Assembly: GCA_019423725.1 (NCBI GenBank)
Contig: JAHZAW010000042.1
Coordinates: 2,707-22,161 of the forward strand
DNA length: 19,455 nt
Source: Clostridiales bacterium
GTDB taxonomy: Bacteria; Bacillota; Clostridia; Lachnospirales; Anaerotignaceae
Reading direction: 5' to 3'
The notes beneath the pieces are model-generated. The model did not search any database and had not been told where the DNA came from. It saw only the letters and a list, made by a program, of their open reading frames with translations. Positions 12,963-19,455 of the stretch are shown piece by piece (positions within the stretch are counted from its first letter, which is position 1; the number at the start of each line of letters is the position of its first letter). Both the position numbers and the translations under genes were made by a program.

Positions 12963-13985
12963 TTACTGAGCAGCTTTTTCAGCTTTACGTTTTGTGATAG
13001 CTTCTGTTAATCTGGGAACAATAGCTTTTACATCACCAACGATGCCAAGGTCAGCTACGTCGAATATAGGAGCTGTATCATTGTTGTTGATAGCTACGAT
13101 ATATTCTGAACTTTCCATACCTGCAACGTGCTGGATAGCACCTGAGATACCGCATGCAACATAGAGGTCAGGACGTACTGTCTTACCTGTCTGTCCAACC
13201 TGACGGTCTTTTTCGATCCAGCCAGCGTCAACGTTTGCTCTTGATGAAGAAACTTCTCCGCCAAGTACGTCAGCAAGTTTCTGGAGTTCTCCGAAGAATT
13301 CAGGTGAACCGATACCACGTCCGCCTGAGATAAGAACTTTAGCTTCTGTGATATCAACTTTCTTCTTGTTTTCTTTAACAACTTCTTTGATAGTTACGTT
13401 CATATCAGCGGGTGTAAAGTCAACTTTGAAGTCAACGATCTCGCCTGTTCTTGATTCGTCTCTGTCAAGGGCTTTCATAACGCCGGGACGTACTGTAGCC
13501 ATCTGAGGTCTATGGTCTTTGCAGACGATAGTAGCCATGATGTTGCCGCCGAATGCAGGACGTGTCATAAGAAGAAGTTTTGTATCAGGCATTGATTCGA
13601 TAGTTCCGATATCAAGTTTTGTACAGTCAGCTGTAAGACCTGTATGTACCCTTGCTGATACACGGGGAGCAAGGTCACGTCCGATTGATGTAGCTCCGTA
13701 GAGTACGATCTCGGGATCTGATGCCTTGATAACTTCATATAATGCCTTTGCATAAGGCTCTGTTACATATTCAGCAAGCATGGGATCATCAACAACGATA
13801 ACTTTGTCAGCACCATGTTTGATGAGAATGTCTGCTTTATCTTTAATGTTGCTTCCTAATAATACAGCAACAACTTTCTGTCCAAGGTCTGCGGCAAGTT
13901 CTGTTGCTTTGCCAACAAGCTCTATACTAACCTTCTGGATCTCTCCGTCTCTCTGTTCTGCTAATACGTATACATCTTTACTCAT
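12963..13985 (-). CDS. etfA: Electron transfer flavoprotein alpha subunit
   Basis: The 340-residue protein is EtfA, which with EtfB carries electrons to or from acyl-CoA dehydrogenase. The N-terminal domain is 'DVYVLAEQRDGEIQKVSIELVGKATELA'. The FAD-binding C-terminal domain shows 'LISGGRGIGSPEFFGELQKLADVLGGEVSSSRANVDAGW', 'QVGQTGKTVRPDLYVACGISGAIQHVAGM' and 'DLGIVGDVKAIVPRL'. No N-terminal ferredoxin domain is fused to it, unlike some anaerobe EtfA proteins. The ATG has AAGGAATGG upstream and is 49 bases after the etfB stop. Gene order bcd-etfB-etfA is the usual clostridial order, and a strong terminator follows at once. The codon choice (many GCT, GTA and ACT codons) resembles that of highly expressed genes and differs from the more GC-ended codons of murG or tagO. 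Confidence 0.95.
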   Translation of the reverse strand: MSKDVYVLAEQRDGEIQKVSIELVGKATELAADLGQKVVAVLLGSNIKDKADILIKHGADKVIVVDDPMLAEYVTEPYAKALYEVIKASDPEIVLYGATSIGRDLAPRVSARVHTGLTADCTKLDIGTIESMPDTKLLLMTRPAFGGNIMATIVCKDHRPQMATVRPGVMKALDRDESRTGEIVDFKVDFTPADMNVTIKEVVKENKKKVDITEAKVLISGGRGIGSPEFFGELQKLADVLGGEVSSSRANVDAGWIEKDRQVGQTGKTVRPDLYVACGISGAIQHVAGMESSEYIVAINNNDTAPIFDVADLGIVGDVKAIVPRLTEAITKRKAEKAAQ

Positions 13986-14034
13986 TAGCCTACCATTCCT
14001 TTCTACTTATTATAGTTTATCAAGTCAGCTTATC

Positions 14035-14829
14035 TTAGATAATGTGTCTTTCTTCTAACTTAGCCACGATAGTCTCAACAGCTTCTTCAGGTGAAAGATC
14101 TTTGTAGTAAAGTCCTTTACCCTTAGCCTGTTTTGTAAATGACTGTTTAACGTTTGTAGGAGAACCTTTAAGACCGATATTAGCCATATCTACTGTATCC
14201 TTAAGTTCTTCAAGTGTCCAAACCTTTACTTCTTTTTCTCTGTAAGCATCAAAAATACCATGTACTGTCATATATCTGGGTGTAGCTAACTCTGATAATG
14301 CTGTAATAAGGCAGGGTGTTTTGATCTCGATAACGTGATATCTGTCCTCGAACTGTCTCTTAACAACGAGCTTGTCTTCGCTTGCCTCAAGGATCTCCTC
14401 AGCGTATGAAACCTGGGGGATTCCAAGGTGCTCTGCTATCTGGGGACCAACCTGAGCTGTATCTCCGTCGATAGCCTGACGTCCTGTGATTATAACATCA
14501 AAATCAAGTTTCTTTAAAGCGGCAGCTATTGTTGAAGATGTAGCCCATGTATCAGCACCACCGAAAGCTCTGTCTGAAATAAGGATAGCTTCATCGCATC
14601 CCATAGCGAGAGCTTCTCTTAATGCAGCATCAGCCTGGGCAGGGCCCATGGAAACAACTGTAACTGTTCCGCCTACTTTTTCTTTTAACTGTAAAGCAGC
14701 CTCGATACCTGCTTTATCATCGGGATTTATAATACTGGGAACACCATCTCTGATGAGTGTATTTGTTTTAGGATCAAGCTTAACTTCTGTGGTATCAGGT
14801 ACCTGTTTTGCACAAACAACTATTTTCAT
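14035..14829 (-). CDS. etfB: Electron transfer flavoprotein beta subunit
   Basis: The 264-residue EtfB begins 'MKIVVCAKQVPDTTEVKLDPKTNTLIRDGVPSIINPDDKAGIEAAL', the typical N-terminus. 'VSMGPAQADAALREALAMGCDEAILISDRAFGGADTWATSS' and the nucleotide-loop 'ITGRQAIDGDTAQVGPQIAEHLGIPQ' follow. In canonical Etf the nucleotide site holds AMP; in bifurcating Etf it holds a second FAD. The DGDTAQVGP form looks like the bifurcating clostridial type, so together with Bcd it could couple crotonyl-CoA reduction by NADH to ferredoxin reduction. That is inference from family knowledge. The gene is 66 bases after bcd, with AAGGAGTAAGAC before the ATG, and lies upstream of etfA. Confidence 0.94.
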   Translation of the reverse strand: MKIVVCAKQVPDTTEVKLDPKTNTLIRDGVPSIINPDDKAGIEAALQLKEKVGGTVTVVSMGPAQADAALREALAMGCDEAILISDRAFGGADTWATSSTIAAALKKLDFDVIITGRQAIDGDTAQVGPQIAEHLGIPQVSYAEEILEASEDKLVVKRQFEDRYHVIEIKTPCLITALSELATPRYMTVHGIFDAYREKEVKVWTLEELKDTVDMANIGLKGSPTNVKQSFTKQAKGKGLYYKDLSPEEAVETIVAKLEERHII

Positions 14830-14895
14830 TGTCTTACTCCTTCCGCATATTTATATTCAAAATTTCATAAGGATTTTTACCGCAGGTAAATAAAA

Positions 14896-16041
14896 TTATT
14901 TACCAACCTTTAAGTGGCCTGCGATAACCATCTTCTGAATTTCACTTGTGCCTTCGTAAATCTCAACGATCTTAGCGTCACGCATCATTCTTTCTACGTG
15001 GTACTCTCTCATATAACCGTATCCACCGAAGAGCTGTACGCATCTTCTTGTTATATCAGAACCAACTGTAGCGCCGTAGTATTTACCCATACAAGCATAC
15101 ATTCCGAAAGGAAGGCCGGCATCTTTTGTGCAAGCAGCTCTGTAGATGATAAGCTGAGCAGAATCAACTCTAGTCTTCATATCAGCGATCTCGAACTGTG
15201 TATTCTGGAATGATCCGATTGTTTTGCCGAACTGTTTTCTCTGGCTTACATATTTAAGAGTCTCTTCAAGAGCGCCCTCTGCAATACCAAGACCAACAGC
15301 ACCTACACCGATACGGCCGATATCAAGTGTCTGCATGATCATCTTGAAACCGTCGCCCTCTTTACCGATAAGGTTTTCCTTGGGAACTATACAGTTATCG
15401 AAGATAAGGTCAGCTGTAGCTGAAGCACGGATACCCATTTTCTTCTCGTGTTTACCGATTGAGAAACCAGGAGCATCAGCGGGGATAACGAGGATTGACA
15501 TACCCTTATTTCCCTTTGACTTATCTGTCATAACAACTGTTGTGTAATATTTAGCTTCTCCAGCGTTTGTGATGAAGCACTTTCTACCATTAACTACATA
15601 GTGGTCGCCGTCAAGATAAGCTTTTGTCTGCTGCATAGCTGCATCAGAACCAGCGCCGGGCTCTGTAAGACCCATAGCACCGATAGCTTTACCTGAAAGC
15701 AGTTCAGGAAGGAATCTCTGTTTCTGTTCTTCAGTACCAAACTGGTAAATAGGCCAGCAGCAGAGTGATGAATGAGCAGCCATACCTGATGTTACAGATG
15801 CACAATATTTAGAAATTTCCTCAATAGCCATAACATAAGCAAGGTAGTCTCCGCCCTGTCCGCCATATTCCTTGGGATACTGGATACCAAGAAGTCCTGT
15901 GGGGCCAAGTTTATCCCAAACTTCCTTGGGGAATCTTTCTTCTTCATCAATGTCCTGCATTATGGGTTTGATCTCGTTCTCTACGAACTCTCTTACCATT
16001 TGTCTGAATAACAGGTGTTCTTTTGATAACGTAAAATCCAT
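14896..16041 (-). CDS. bcd: Acyl-CoA dehydrogenase, probably butyryl-CoA dehydrogenase
   Basis: The 381-residue protein is a flavin acyl-CoA dehydrogenase. Its motifs are 'GLTEPGAGSDAAMQQT' (FAD/substrate), 'CFITNAGEA', 'RKQFGKTIGSFQNTQFEIADM', 'QLFGGYGYMREYHVERMMRDAKI' and 'IYEGTSEIQ', whose Glu363 is the expected catalytic base at the short-chain position. With the adjacent etfB and etfA it fits butyryl-CoA dehydrogenase, which reduces crotonyl-CoA in butyrate formation. Longer-chain or branched substrates are not excluded. The open frame extends to 16083, but AGGAGG (16055-16050) lies 8 bases before the ATG at 16041 and the family starts there ('MDFTLSKEHLLFRQ'). The usual neighbours crt, hbd and thl are absent. 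Two promoter-like sites and a possible Rex operator lie upstream. Confidence 0.93.
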   Translation of the reverse strand: MDFTLSKEHLLFRQMVREFVENEIKPIMQDIDEEERFPKEVWDKLGPTGLLGIQYPKEYGGQGGDYLAYVMAIEEISKYCASVTSGMAAHSSLCCWPIYQFGTEEQKQRFLPELLSGKAIGAMGLTEPGAGSDAAMQQTKAYLDGDHYVVNGRKCFITNAGEAKYYTTVVMTDKSKGNKGMSILVIPADAPGFSIGKHEKKMGIRASATADLIFDNCIVPKENLIGKEGDGFKMIMQTLDIGRIGVGAVGLGIAEGALEETLKYVSQRKQFGKTIGSFQNTQFEIADMKTRVDSAQLIIYRAACTKDAGLPFGMYACMGKYYGATVGSDITRRCVQLFGGYGYMREYHVERMMRDAKIVEIYEGTSEIQKMVIAGHLKVGK

Positions 16042-16049
16042 TAATACTT

Positions 16050-16055
16050 CCTCCT
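16050..16055 (-). promoter_or_regulatory. Ribosome site that sets the bcd start
   Basis: A perfect AGGAGG on the minus strand, 8 bases before ATG 16041, rules out the longer frame to 16083. Confidence 0.85.
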
Positions 16056-16077
16056 TTATTTTGTAAAAAAGTAAAAT

Positions 16078-16095
16078 CATCAATCAAAATTGATG
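16078..16095 (-). other. Small hairpin in the bcd leader
   Basis: CATCAA and TTGATG form a 6-bp stem with a 6-base loop about 35 bases ahead of the bcd start. It is AT-rich and weak. The rest of the leader, 16042-16210, shows no gene that I can support. Confidence 0.3.
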
Positions 16096-16213
16096 TTATA
16101 AAATCAGCAGAACAAAAATTCCCCGACTGCGACAATTGCCCTGCCCATTTAGTTTCAGGAAAACACTTAAAATGTGCATAAAGATACATTATTAATAATC
16201 TTCCATATAACAT

Positions 16214-16242
16214 ATATTATACTACTGTTAATTATATGTCAA
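16214..16242 (-). promoter_or_regulatory. Promoter P1 for bcd-etfB-etfA, with a possible Rex site
   Basis: On the minus strand a perfect TTGACA (16242-16237) is followed after 17 bases by TAATAT (16219-16214), overlapped by a perfect TATAAT (16221-16216) at 15 bases. The 18 bases at 16225-16242 read CTGTTAA-TTAT-ATGTCAA on the plus strand and match the Rex consensus TTGTTAA-N4-TTAACAA at 10 of 14 fixed positions. The site covers the -35 and spacer. The leader to bcd would be about 165 bases. Confidence 0.65.
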
Positions 16243-16326
16243 TGTTTCACTTATACAAAAATCTGTTTTTCGCGGGAAACCTGTCGCAATATAGAGACTT
16301 ATTTTTCGTGCAAATTACACATAAAA

Positions 16327-16346
16327 TTCAACTGTATAATGTTGAA
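16327..16346. promoter_or_regulatory. Palindrome at the start point of promoter P2
   Basis: TTCAAC-TGTATAAT-GTTGAA is a perfect 6-8-6 inverted repeat located where the P2 transcript would begin. It has the look of an operator, but the binding protein is unknown. Confidence 0.35.
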
Positions 16347-16351
16347 AACAT

Positions 16352-16380
16352 ATATTATGTCAGTTTTTTCAATAATTCAA
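16352..16380 (-). promoter_or_regulatory. Possible second promoter P2 upstream of bcd
   Basis: TTGAAT (16380-16375) and TAATAT (16357-16352) are 17 bases apart on the minus strand. P1 and P2 share the 12 bases ATAATATATGTT at the same distance from the TTGA of the -35. P2 would add about 140 bases to the leader. Confidence 0.45.
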
Positions 16381-16390
16381 CCTATGTATA

Positions 16391-16425
16391 CAAAAGCTCT
16401 ACATCAATTTTGCCCCATAGAGCTT
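16391..16425 (-). terminator. Weak terminator-like hairpin over the thpR stop codon
   Basis: AAGCTCTA (16401-16394 region) and TAGAGCTT (16418-16425) form a perfect 8-bp stem with a 16-base loop. The thpR stop TAG (16401-16399) lies inside the downstream arm, and TTTTG follows on the minus strand. The T run is short, so termination would be partial. Confidence 0.5.
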
Positions 16426-16941
16426 CTTATAGATGAGACGTCCATTCACCCTTTTGCTTTCCATTAAGCTTATTTCCTTAACAATCATTCCATCAAAATC
16501 CGGTTTAAACTTCTCAGTGAGTATTTTTTTGCTGTAAAAAAGGGAAGTTTCCCTAGAAATGGTAATATGAGGTGAAAAATTTGCCCTTTCGCGCTTAAAA
16601 CCCTGTTTTCCGAGGTTCTTTTCCAGAGTCTCATAAAGTCTGACAAGAGCCTTGCTTTTATCTACACCGACCCATACGATGCACTTATCCCCCCTGTCAA
16701 AATAACCGACCTTATCAAATACCAGTGGGAATGATCGGTTAGCCGATGCGGTCTCTTCCATGGCCAGGGCCACATTTTCAAGGTCGTCCGCCTCAACTTC
16801 CCCTAAAAACCTCAAAGTAAGATGCAGATTGTCCTTAGTGGTAAAATTGCCTCTTTTGCAGTCTTCCTTTATTTTATCCTGAAGCTGTGAAAGGTTGTTT
16901 TTGGTCACTTTGTCAAATTCAACAGCTATAAATGTTCTCAT
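16399..16941 (-). CDS. thpR: RNA 2',3'-cyclic phosphodiesterase (LigT/ThpR)
   Basis: The 180-residue protein is a two-His phosphoesterase. It begins 'MRTFIAVEFD', the usual ThpR start, and has both HxTx motifs: 'HLTLRFLGEV' (His40, Thr42) and 'HITISRE' (His125, Thr127). Family members open 2',3'-cyclic phosphate ends of RNA to 2'-phosphate and in vitro can join tRNA halves; the natural role is unclear. AAGGAGAATTTTT precedes the ATG. The gene is 69 bases after transketolase, beyond a terminator, and no good promoter was seen between them, so it may depend on read-through. A hairpin covers its stop codon. Confidence 0.9.
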   Translation of the reverse strand: MRTFIAVEFDKVTKNNLSQLQDKIKEDCKRGNFTTKDNLHLTLRFLGEVEADDLENVALAMEETASANRSFPLVFDKVGYFDRGDKCIVWVGVDKSKALVRLYETLEKNLGKQGFKRERANFSPHITISRETSLFYSKKILTEKFKPDFDGMIVKEISLMESKRVNGRLIYKKLYGAKLM

Positions 16942-16963
16942 AAAAATTCTCCTTGCCGATAGT

Positions 16964-16999
16964 AAAAAGACTGTATCCGTATTACGAATACAGTCTTTT
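16964..16999 (-). terminator. Terminator between transketolase and thpR
   Basis: AAAAGACTGTAT (16965-16976) pairs perfectly with ATACAGTCTTTT (16988-16999) over 12 bp. Inside it CGT/ACG add 3 bp beyond one mismatch, and the minus strand continues with TTTTTACT. It begins about 11 bases after the transketolase stop. Confidence 0.82.
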
Positions 17000-17010
17000 G
17001 AATATTTATT

Positions 17011-18993
17011 TTATTTCATTATCTTCATAACAGTCTCAACTACGTTATCAACTGTGAATCCGAATTTCTCAAAAAGCTTTCCAGCAGGAGCTGAAGCGCC
17101 ATAACCATCCATGGCTATCACAGCACCATCAAGTCCTACATATTTATACCAGCCAAAATCACATGCAGCCTCAACAGCTACTCTCTTTCTTACGGCTGAA
17201 GGGATAACGCTTTCCTTATATTTTTCGGACTGTTCCTCGAATATTTCCCATGAAGGCATGCTTATTACCCTTGCATCGATGCCCTTCTCCTGAAGCACAT
17301 CCCAGGCGTTATAAATAAGCTCGACCTCTGAACCTGTGGCCATAAGGAGAACATCAGGTACTTTCTTTTTGCTGTCCTTAAGTATATAAGCACCCTTGAG
17401 GGCATTCTTTCCTGTGCCGTCAAGGAGAGGAAGGTTCTGTCTTGAAAGTACGATGCCTGTAGGTCCGTCTGTCCTTGTGAGAGCTGAATACCAGGCAGCT
17501 GCCGTTTCTCTGGAATCGCAGGGACGGATAACTGTATAGTTGGGCATGCTCCTTAGGGCTGCCAGCTGTTCGATGGGCTGATGGGTAGGTCCGTCTTCTC
17601 CTACACCGATGCTGTCGTGGGTAAATATGCTCACAACAGGAAGTCCCATAAGTGCTGACATTCTGAGTCCTGCCTTCATATAGTCACTGAATACGAAGAA
17701 TCCGGCGATATAAGGGCGAAGGCCTCCGTGGAGGTACATTCCGCTGGCGATAACAGTCATGGCAAATTCCCTTATTCCAAAGTGCATATTTGAACCGCCT
17801 CTGTTTTCAGGTGAATAGTATTCCCTGTCCTTCATAACGCTCTTGTTTGAAGGAGCCAGGTCAGCCGAGCCGCCGATGAGATTAGGTATAACCTTTGAAA
17901 GTTTATTGAGCACCTTCTCAGATGAAGCTCTTGTGGCTATAGTTCCTTCGTATGTCCAGTAGTCCTCGTCCTTAAGAAGATCAACGGGGAGCTTCCTGCT
18001 GTGCCATACCTTCCACTCAGCAGCCAGTTCAGGATATTCCTTGCCATAGGCTGTAAAGAGCTTTTTCCATTCCTTTTCTGCCTTTGCGCCGTTCTTTGTT
18101 ATTTCTTCGATATGTTCCTTTACCTGTTTGGGAACATAGAAATCTTTTTTGTATTTCCAGCCGAGGTTTTCCTTAGCAAGGGCTATTTCTTCCTCTCCAA
18201 GGGGTTCGCCATGGGCTGAAGCCTTGCCCTGTTTATTGGGCGCGCCATAGCCGATCTGTGTTATGACCTTGATTATTGAAGGTCTTTCAGTGTCAGCCTT
18301 AGCTTCTTTTATTGCTGCGTCGATGGCGTCAACGTCGTTTCCGTCCTCAACGGTTATGGTCTGCCAGCCGTATGCATCAAAACGTTTGAGCACATCCTCA
18401 TCAAATGATGTCTTTGTGTCGCCCTCAATGGTTATATGGTTGCAGTCATATAAAAGAACGAGTTTTCCAAGTTTAAGTGTTCCTGCCAGGGAAGCAGCCT
18501 CTGAAGCAACACCTTCCATAAGGCATCCGTCTCCGCAGAGAACATATGTGTAATGGTCTACTATATCATATCCGGGCTTATTGAATTTTGCCGCAAGCAC
18601 AGTTTCTGCAATGGCCATACCTACAGCGCCCGCAATACCCTGTCCAAGGGGTCCTGAGCCCATCTCTACTCCGTCTGTGAGTTCATACTCGGGATGTCCG
18701 GGTGTGACACTTCCCAGCTGACGGAAGTTTTTGAGATCCTCAATGGTCACATTGTATCCGAAAACATGAAGAAGTGAGTATAAAAGAGCTGAACCATGTC
18801 CTGCTGAAAGGACGAAACGGTCTCTGTCAGCCCATTTTGAATCAGCGGGATTTATCTTCATATTTTTTGCCCAGAGATCATAAGCAGCGGGAGCGGCTCC
18901 CATGGGAAGTCCAGGATGTCCGCTTTTTGCCTTCTGGATAGCCTCAACTGACAGGAATCTGAGTGTATTTACGCTTAACTGGTCGATGTTCAT
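17011..18993 (-). CDS. tkt: Transketolase
   Basis: The 660-residue protein has the full transketolase length and moves two-carbon ketol units between sugar phosphates in the non-oxidative pentose phosphate pathway, using thiamine diphosphate. The N-terminal domain carries His26 in 'KSGHPG', His66 in 'SAGHGS', His100 in 'PGHPEY' and the cofactor/magnesium motif 'GDGCLMEG...LYDCNHITIEG' (154-191). 'YGAPNKQGKASAHGEPLG' supplies a further His. The middle domain has 'NMHFGIREFAMTVIASG' with the cofactor-activating Glu and 'FTHDSIGVGEDGPTHQPIEQL'. The C-terminal domain (about 540-660) is intact, and all the usual active-site histidines are present. AGGAGGG stands before the ATG. It follows the transaldolase gene by 16 bases and works in the same pathway. 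A terminator follows. Confidence 0.97.
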   Translation of the reverse strand: MNIDQLSVNTLRFLSVEAIQKAKSGHPGLPMGAAPAAYDLWAKNMKINPADSKWADRDRFVLSAGHGSALLYSLLHVFGYNVTIEDLKNFRQLGSVTPGHPEYELTDGVEMGSGPLGQGIAGAVGMAIAETVLAAKFNKPGYDIVDHYTYVLCGDGCLMEGVASEAASLAGTLKLGKLVLLYDCNHITIEGDTKTSFDEDVLKRFDAYGWQTITVEDGNDVDAIDAAIKEAKADTERPSIIKVITQIGYGAPNKQGKASAHGEPLGEEEIALAKENLGWKYKKDFYVPKQVKEHIEEITKNGAKAEKEWKKLFTAYGKEYPELAAEWKVWHSRKLPVDLLKDEDYWTYEGTIATRASSEKVLNKLSKVIPNLIGGSADLAPSNKSVMKDREYYSPENRGGSNMHFGIREFAMTVIASGMYLHGGLRPYIAGFFVFSDYMKAGLRMSALMGLPVVSIFTHDSIGVGEDGPTHQPIEQLAALRSMPNYTVIRPCDSRETAAAWYSALTRTDGPTGIVLSRQNLPLLDGTGKNALKGAYILKDSKKKVPDVLLMATGSEVELIYNAWDVLQEKGIDARVISMPSWEIFEEQSEKYKESVIPSAVRKRVAVEAACDFGWYKYVGLDGAVIAMDGYGASAPAGKLFEKFGFTVDNVVETVMKIMK

Positions 18994-19009
18994 AATTAAC
19001 CCTCCTAAA

Positions 19010-19455
19010 TTATTTCTTAGGTACGCCTTCCCAGTCTTTAAGGAATCTTTCGATTCCGATATCTGTAAGGGGATGCTTTGTCATCTGAACGATTACGTTA
19101 TAAGGTACTGTAGCGATATCACAGCCTAAACGTGCAGCATGTGTTACATGAAGAGGATTTCTTATGCTTGCTGCGATGATCTCTGTCTCGATGCCCTGAA
19201 CATTGAATATATCAACTATTTCTTCGATAAGTGCCATACCGTCGCATCCTACGTCATCAACTCTTCCGATGAAGGGGCTTACATATGTTGCGCCGGCTCT
19301 TGCGGCAAGAAGGGCCTGAGCTGCTGAGAAAATAAGAGTTACGTTAGTTTTTACTCCCTCTGCGCTGAGGATCTTAACAGCCTTAAGACCTTCAAGGGTC
19401 ATGGGGATTTTGATTACGATATTTTCATGGATCTTAACAAGTTCTCTTGCCTCTT
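19010..19455 (-). CDS. tal: Transaldolase (small TalC/Fsa type), C-terminal part (cut by window edge)
   Basis: The last 147 residues or so are visible and the frame is open at the window end, so about the first 70 residues are missing. The visible part begins 'EARELVKIHENIVIKIPMTLEG', where the Lys of 'IKIPMT' is the Schiff-base lysine. 'VKTNVTLIFSAAQALLAARAGATYVSPFIGRVDD', 'EIIAASIRNPLHVTHAARLGCDIATVPYNVI' and 'HPLTDIGIERFLKDW' match the short 214-220 residue transaldolase/fructose-6-phosphate aldolase family. Pairing with transketolase favours transaldolase activity (sedoheptulose-7-phosphate plus glyceraldehyde-3-phosphate), but Fsa activity cannot be excluded. The promoter lies outside the window. 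Confidence 0.93.
   Translation of the reverse strand, partial: EARELVKIHENIVIKIPMTLEGLKAVKILSAEGVKTNVTLIFSAAQALLAARAGATYVSPFIGRVDDVGCDGMALIEEIVDIFNVQGIETEIIAASIRNPLHVTHAARLGCDIATVPYNVIVQMTKHPLTDIGIERFLKDWEGVPKK

Noticed and set aside
16042..16210. bcd leader considered as a riboswitch
   Set aside because: No known riboswitch core was recognised; only a weak 6-bp hairpin is visible and there is no terminator or anti-terminator pair.
15947..16213. An 88-residue open frame in the bcd leader overlapping the bcd start out of frame
   Set aside because: There is no good ribosome site before its ATG, no recognisable protein character, and it reads through the bcd Shine-Dalgarno and coding start.

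Overview
This window looks like an ordinary chromosomal stretch from a low-to-mid GC Gram-positive anaerobe of the class Clostridia, most likely a Lachnospiraceae-type gut bacterium. The evidence is a clostridial DnaD/DnaC replication-loader pair, a Bacillus/Clostridium-style ywlC-ywlE-rpiB-upp cluster, a Bcd-EtfB-EtfA set of the kind used in butyrate metabolism, strong AGGAGG ribosome sites and sigma-A type promoters. The taxon is inferred from gene content and protein style only. No mobile element, CRISPR array, rRNA or tRNA is visible.

Layout. 1-1459: a DnaC/DnaI-like helicase loader (cut by the window edge) behind a DnaD-domain protein, with its own promoter. 1538-5926: a probable six-gene operon on the minus strand running from a promoter near 5900: SEC-C protein, threonylcarbamoyl-AMP synthase, YwlE-type phosphatase, RpiB, Upp, TagO/WecA-like transferase, closed by a terminator that overlaps the tagO stop codon. 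5945-6406: a universal-stress-like protein. 6612-9629: murG, a cyclophilin lipoprotein and a secreted stalk-repeat protein, closed by a terminator. 9771-11698: a plus-strand ferritin-like gene, a minus-strand soluble histidine kinase and a plus-strand HIT hydrolase. 11876-12828: a PfkB-family kinase with a clear promoter. 12932-16380: bcd-etfB-etfA with one or two promoters and a strong terminator. 16399-16941: RNA 2',3'-cyclic phosphodiesterase ThpR. 16965-19455: transketolase and a transaldolase (cut by the window edge).

How they work together. The genes are mostly housekeeping. RpiB, transketolase and transaldolase supply the non-oxidative pentose phosphate pathway. Upp salvages uracil using PRPP. 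TagO and MurG act on undecaprenyl-linked wall precursors. YwlC starts the t6A tRNA modification. Bcd/EtfAB is the crotonyl-CoA reducing, potentially electron-bifurcating complex. Six annotated starts differ from the longest open frame because an upstream Shine-Dalgarno places initiation at an internal codon: ywlE, rpiB, the stress protein, murG, the PfkB kinase and bcd.

I did not find a convincing new biological system. The points most worth checking are a possible Rex operator on the bcd promoter, a 14-bp stem-loop upstream of the PfkB promoter, the predicted arginine phosphatase, the orphan histidine kinase and the stalk-repeat secreted protein.
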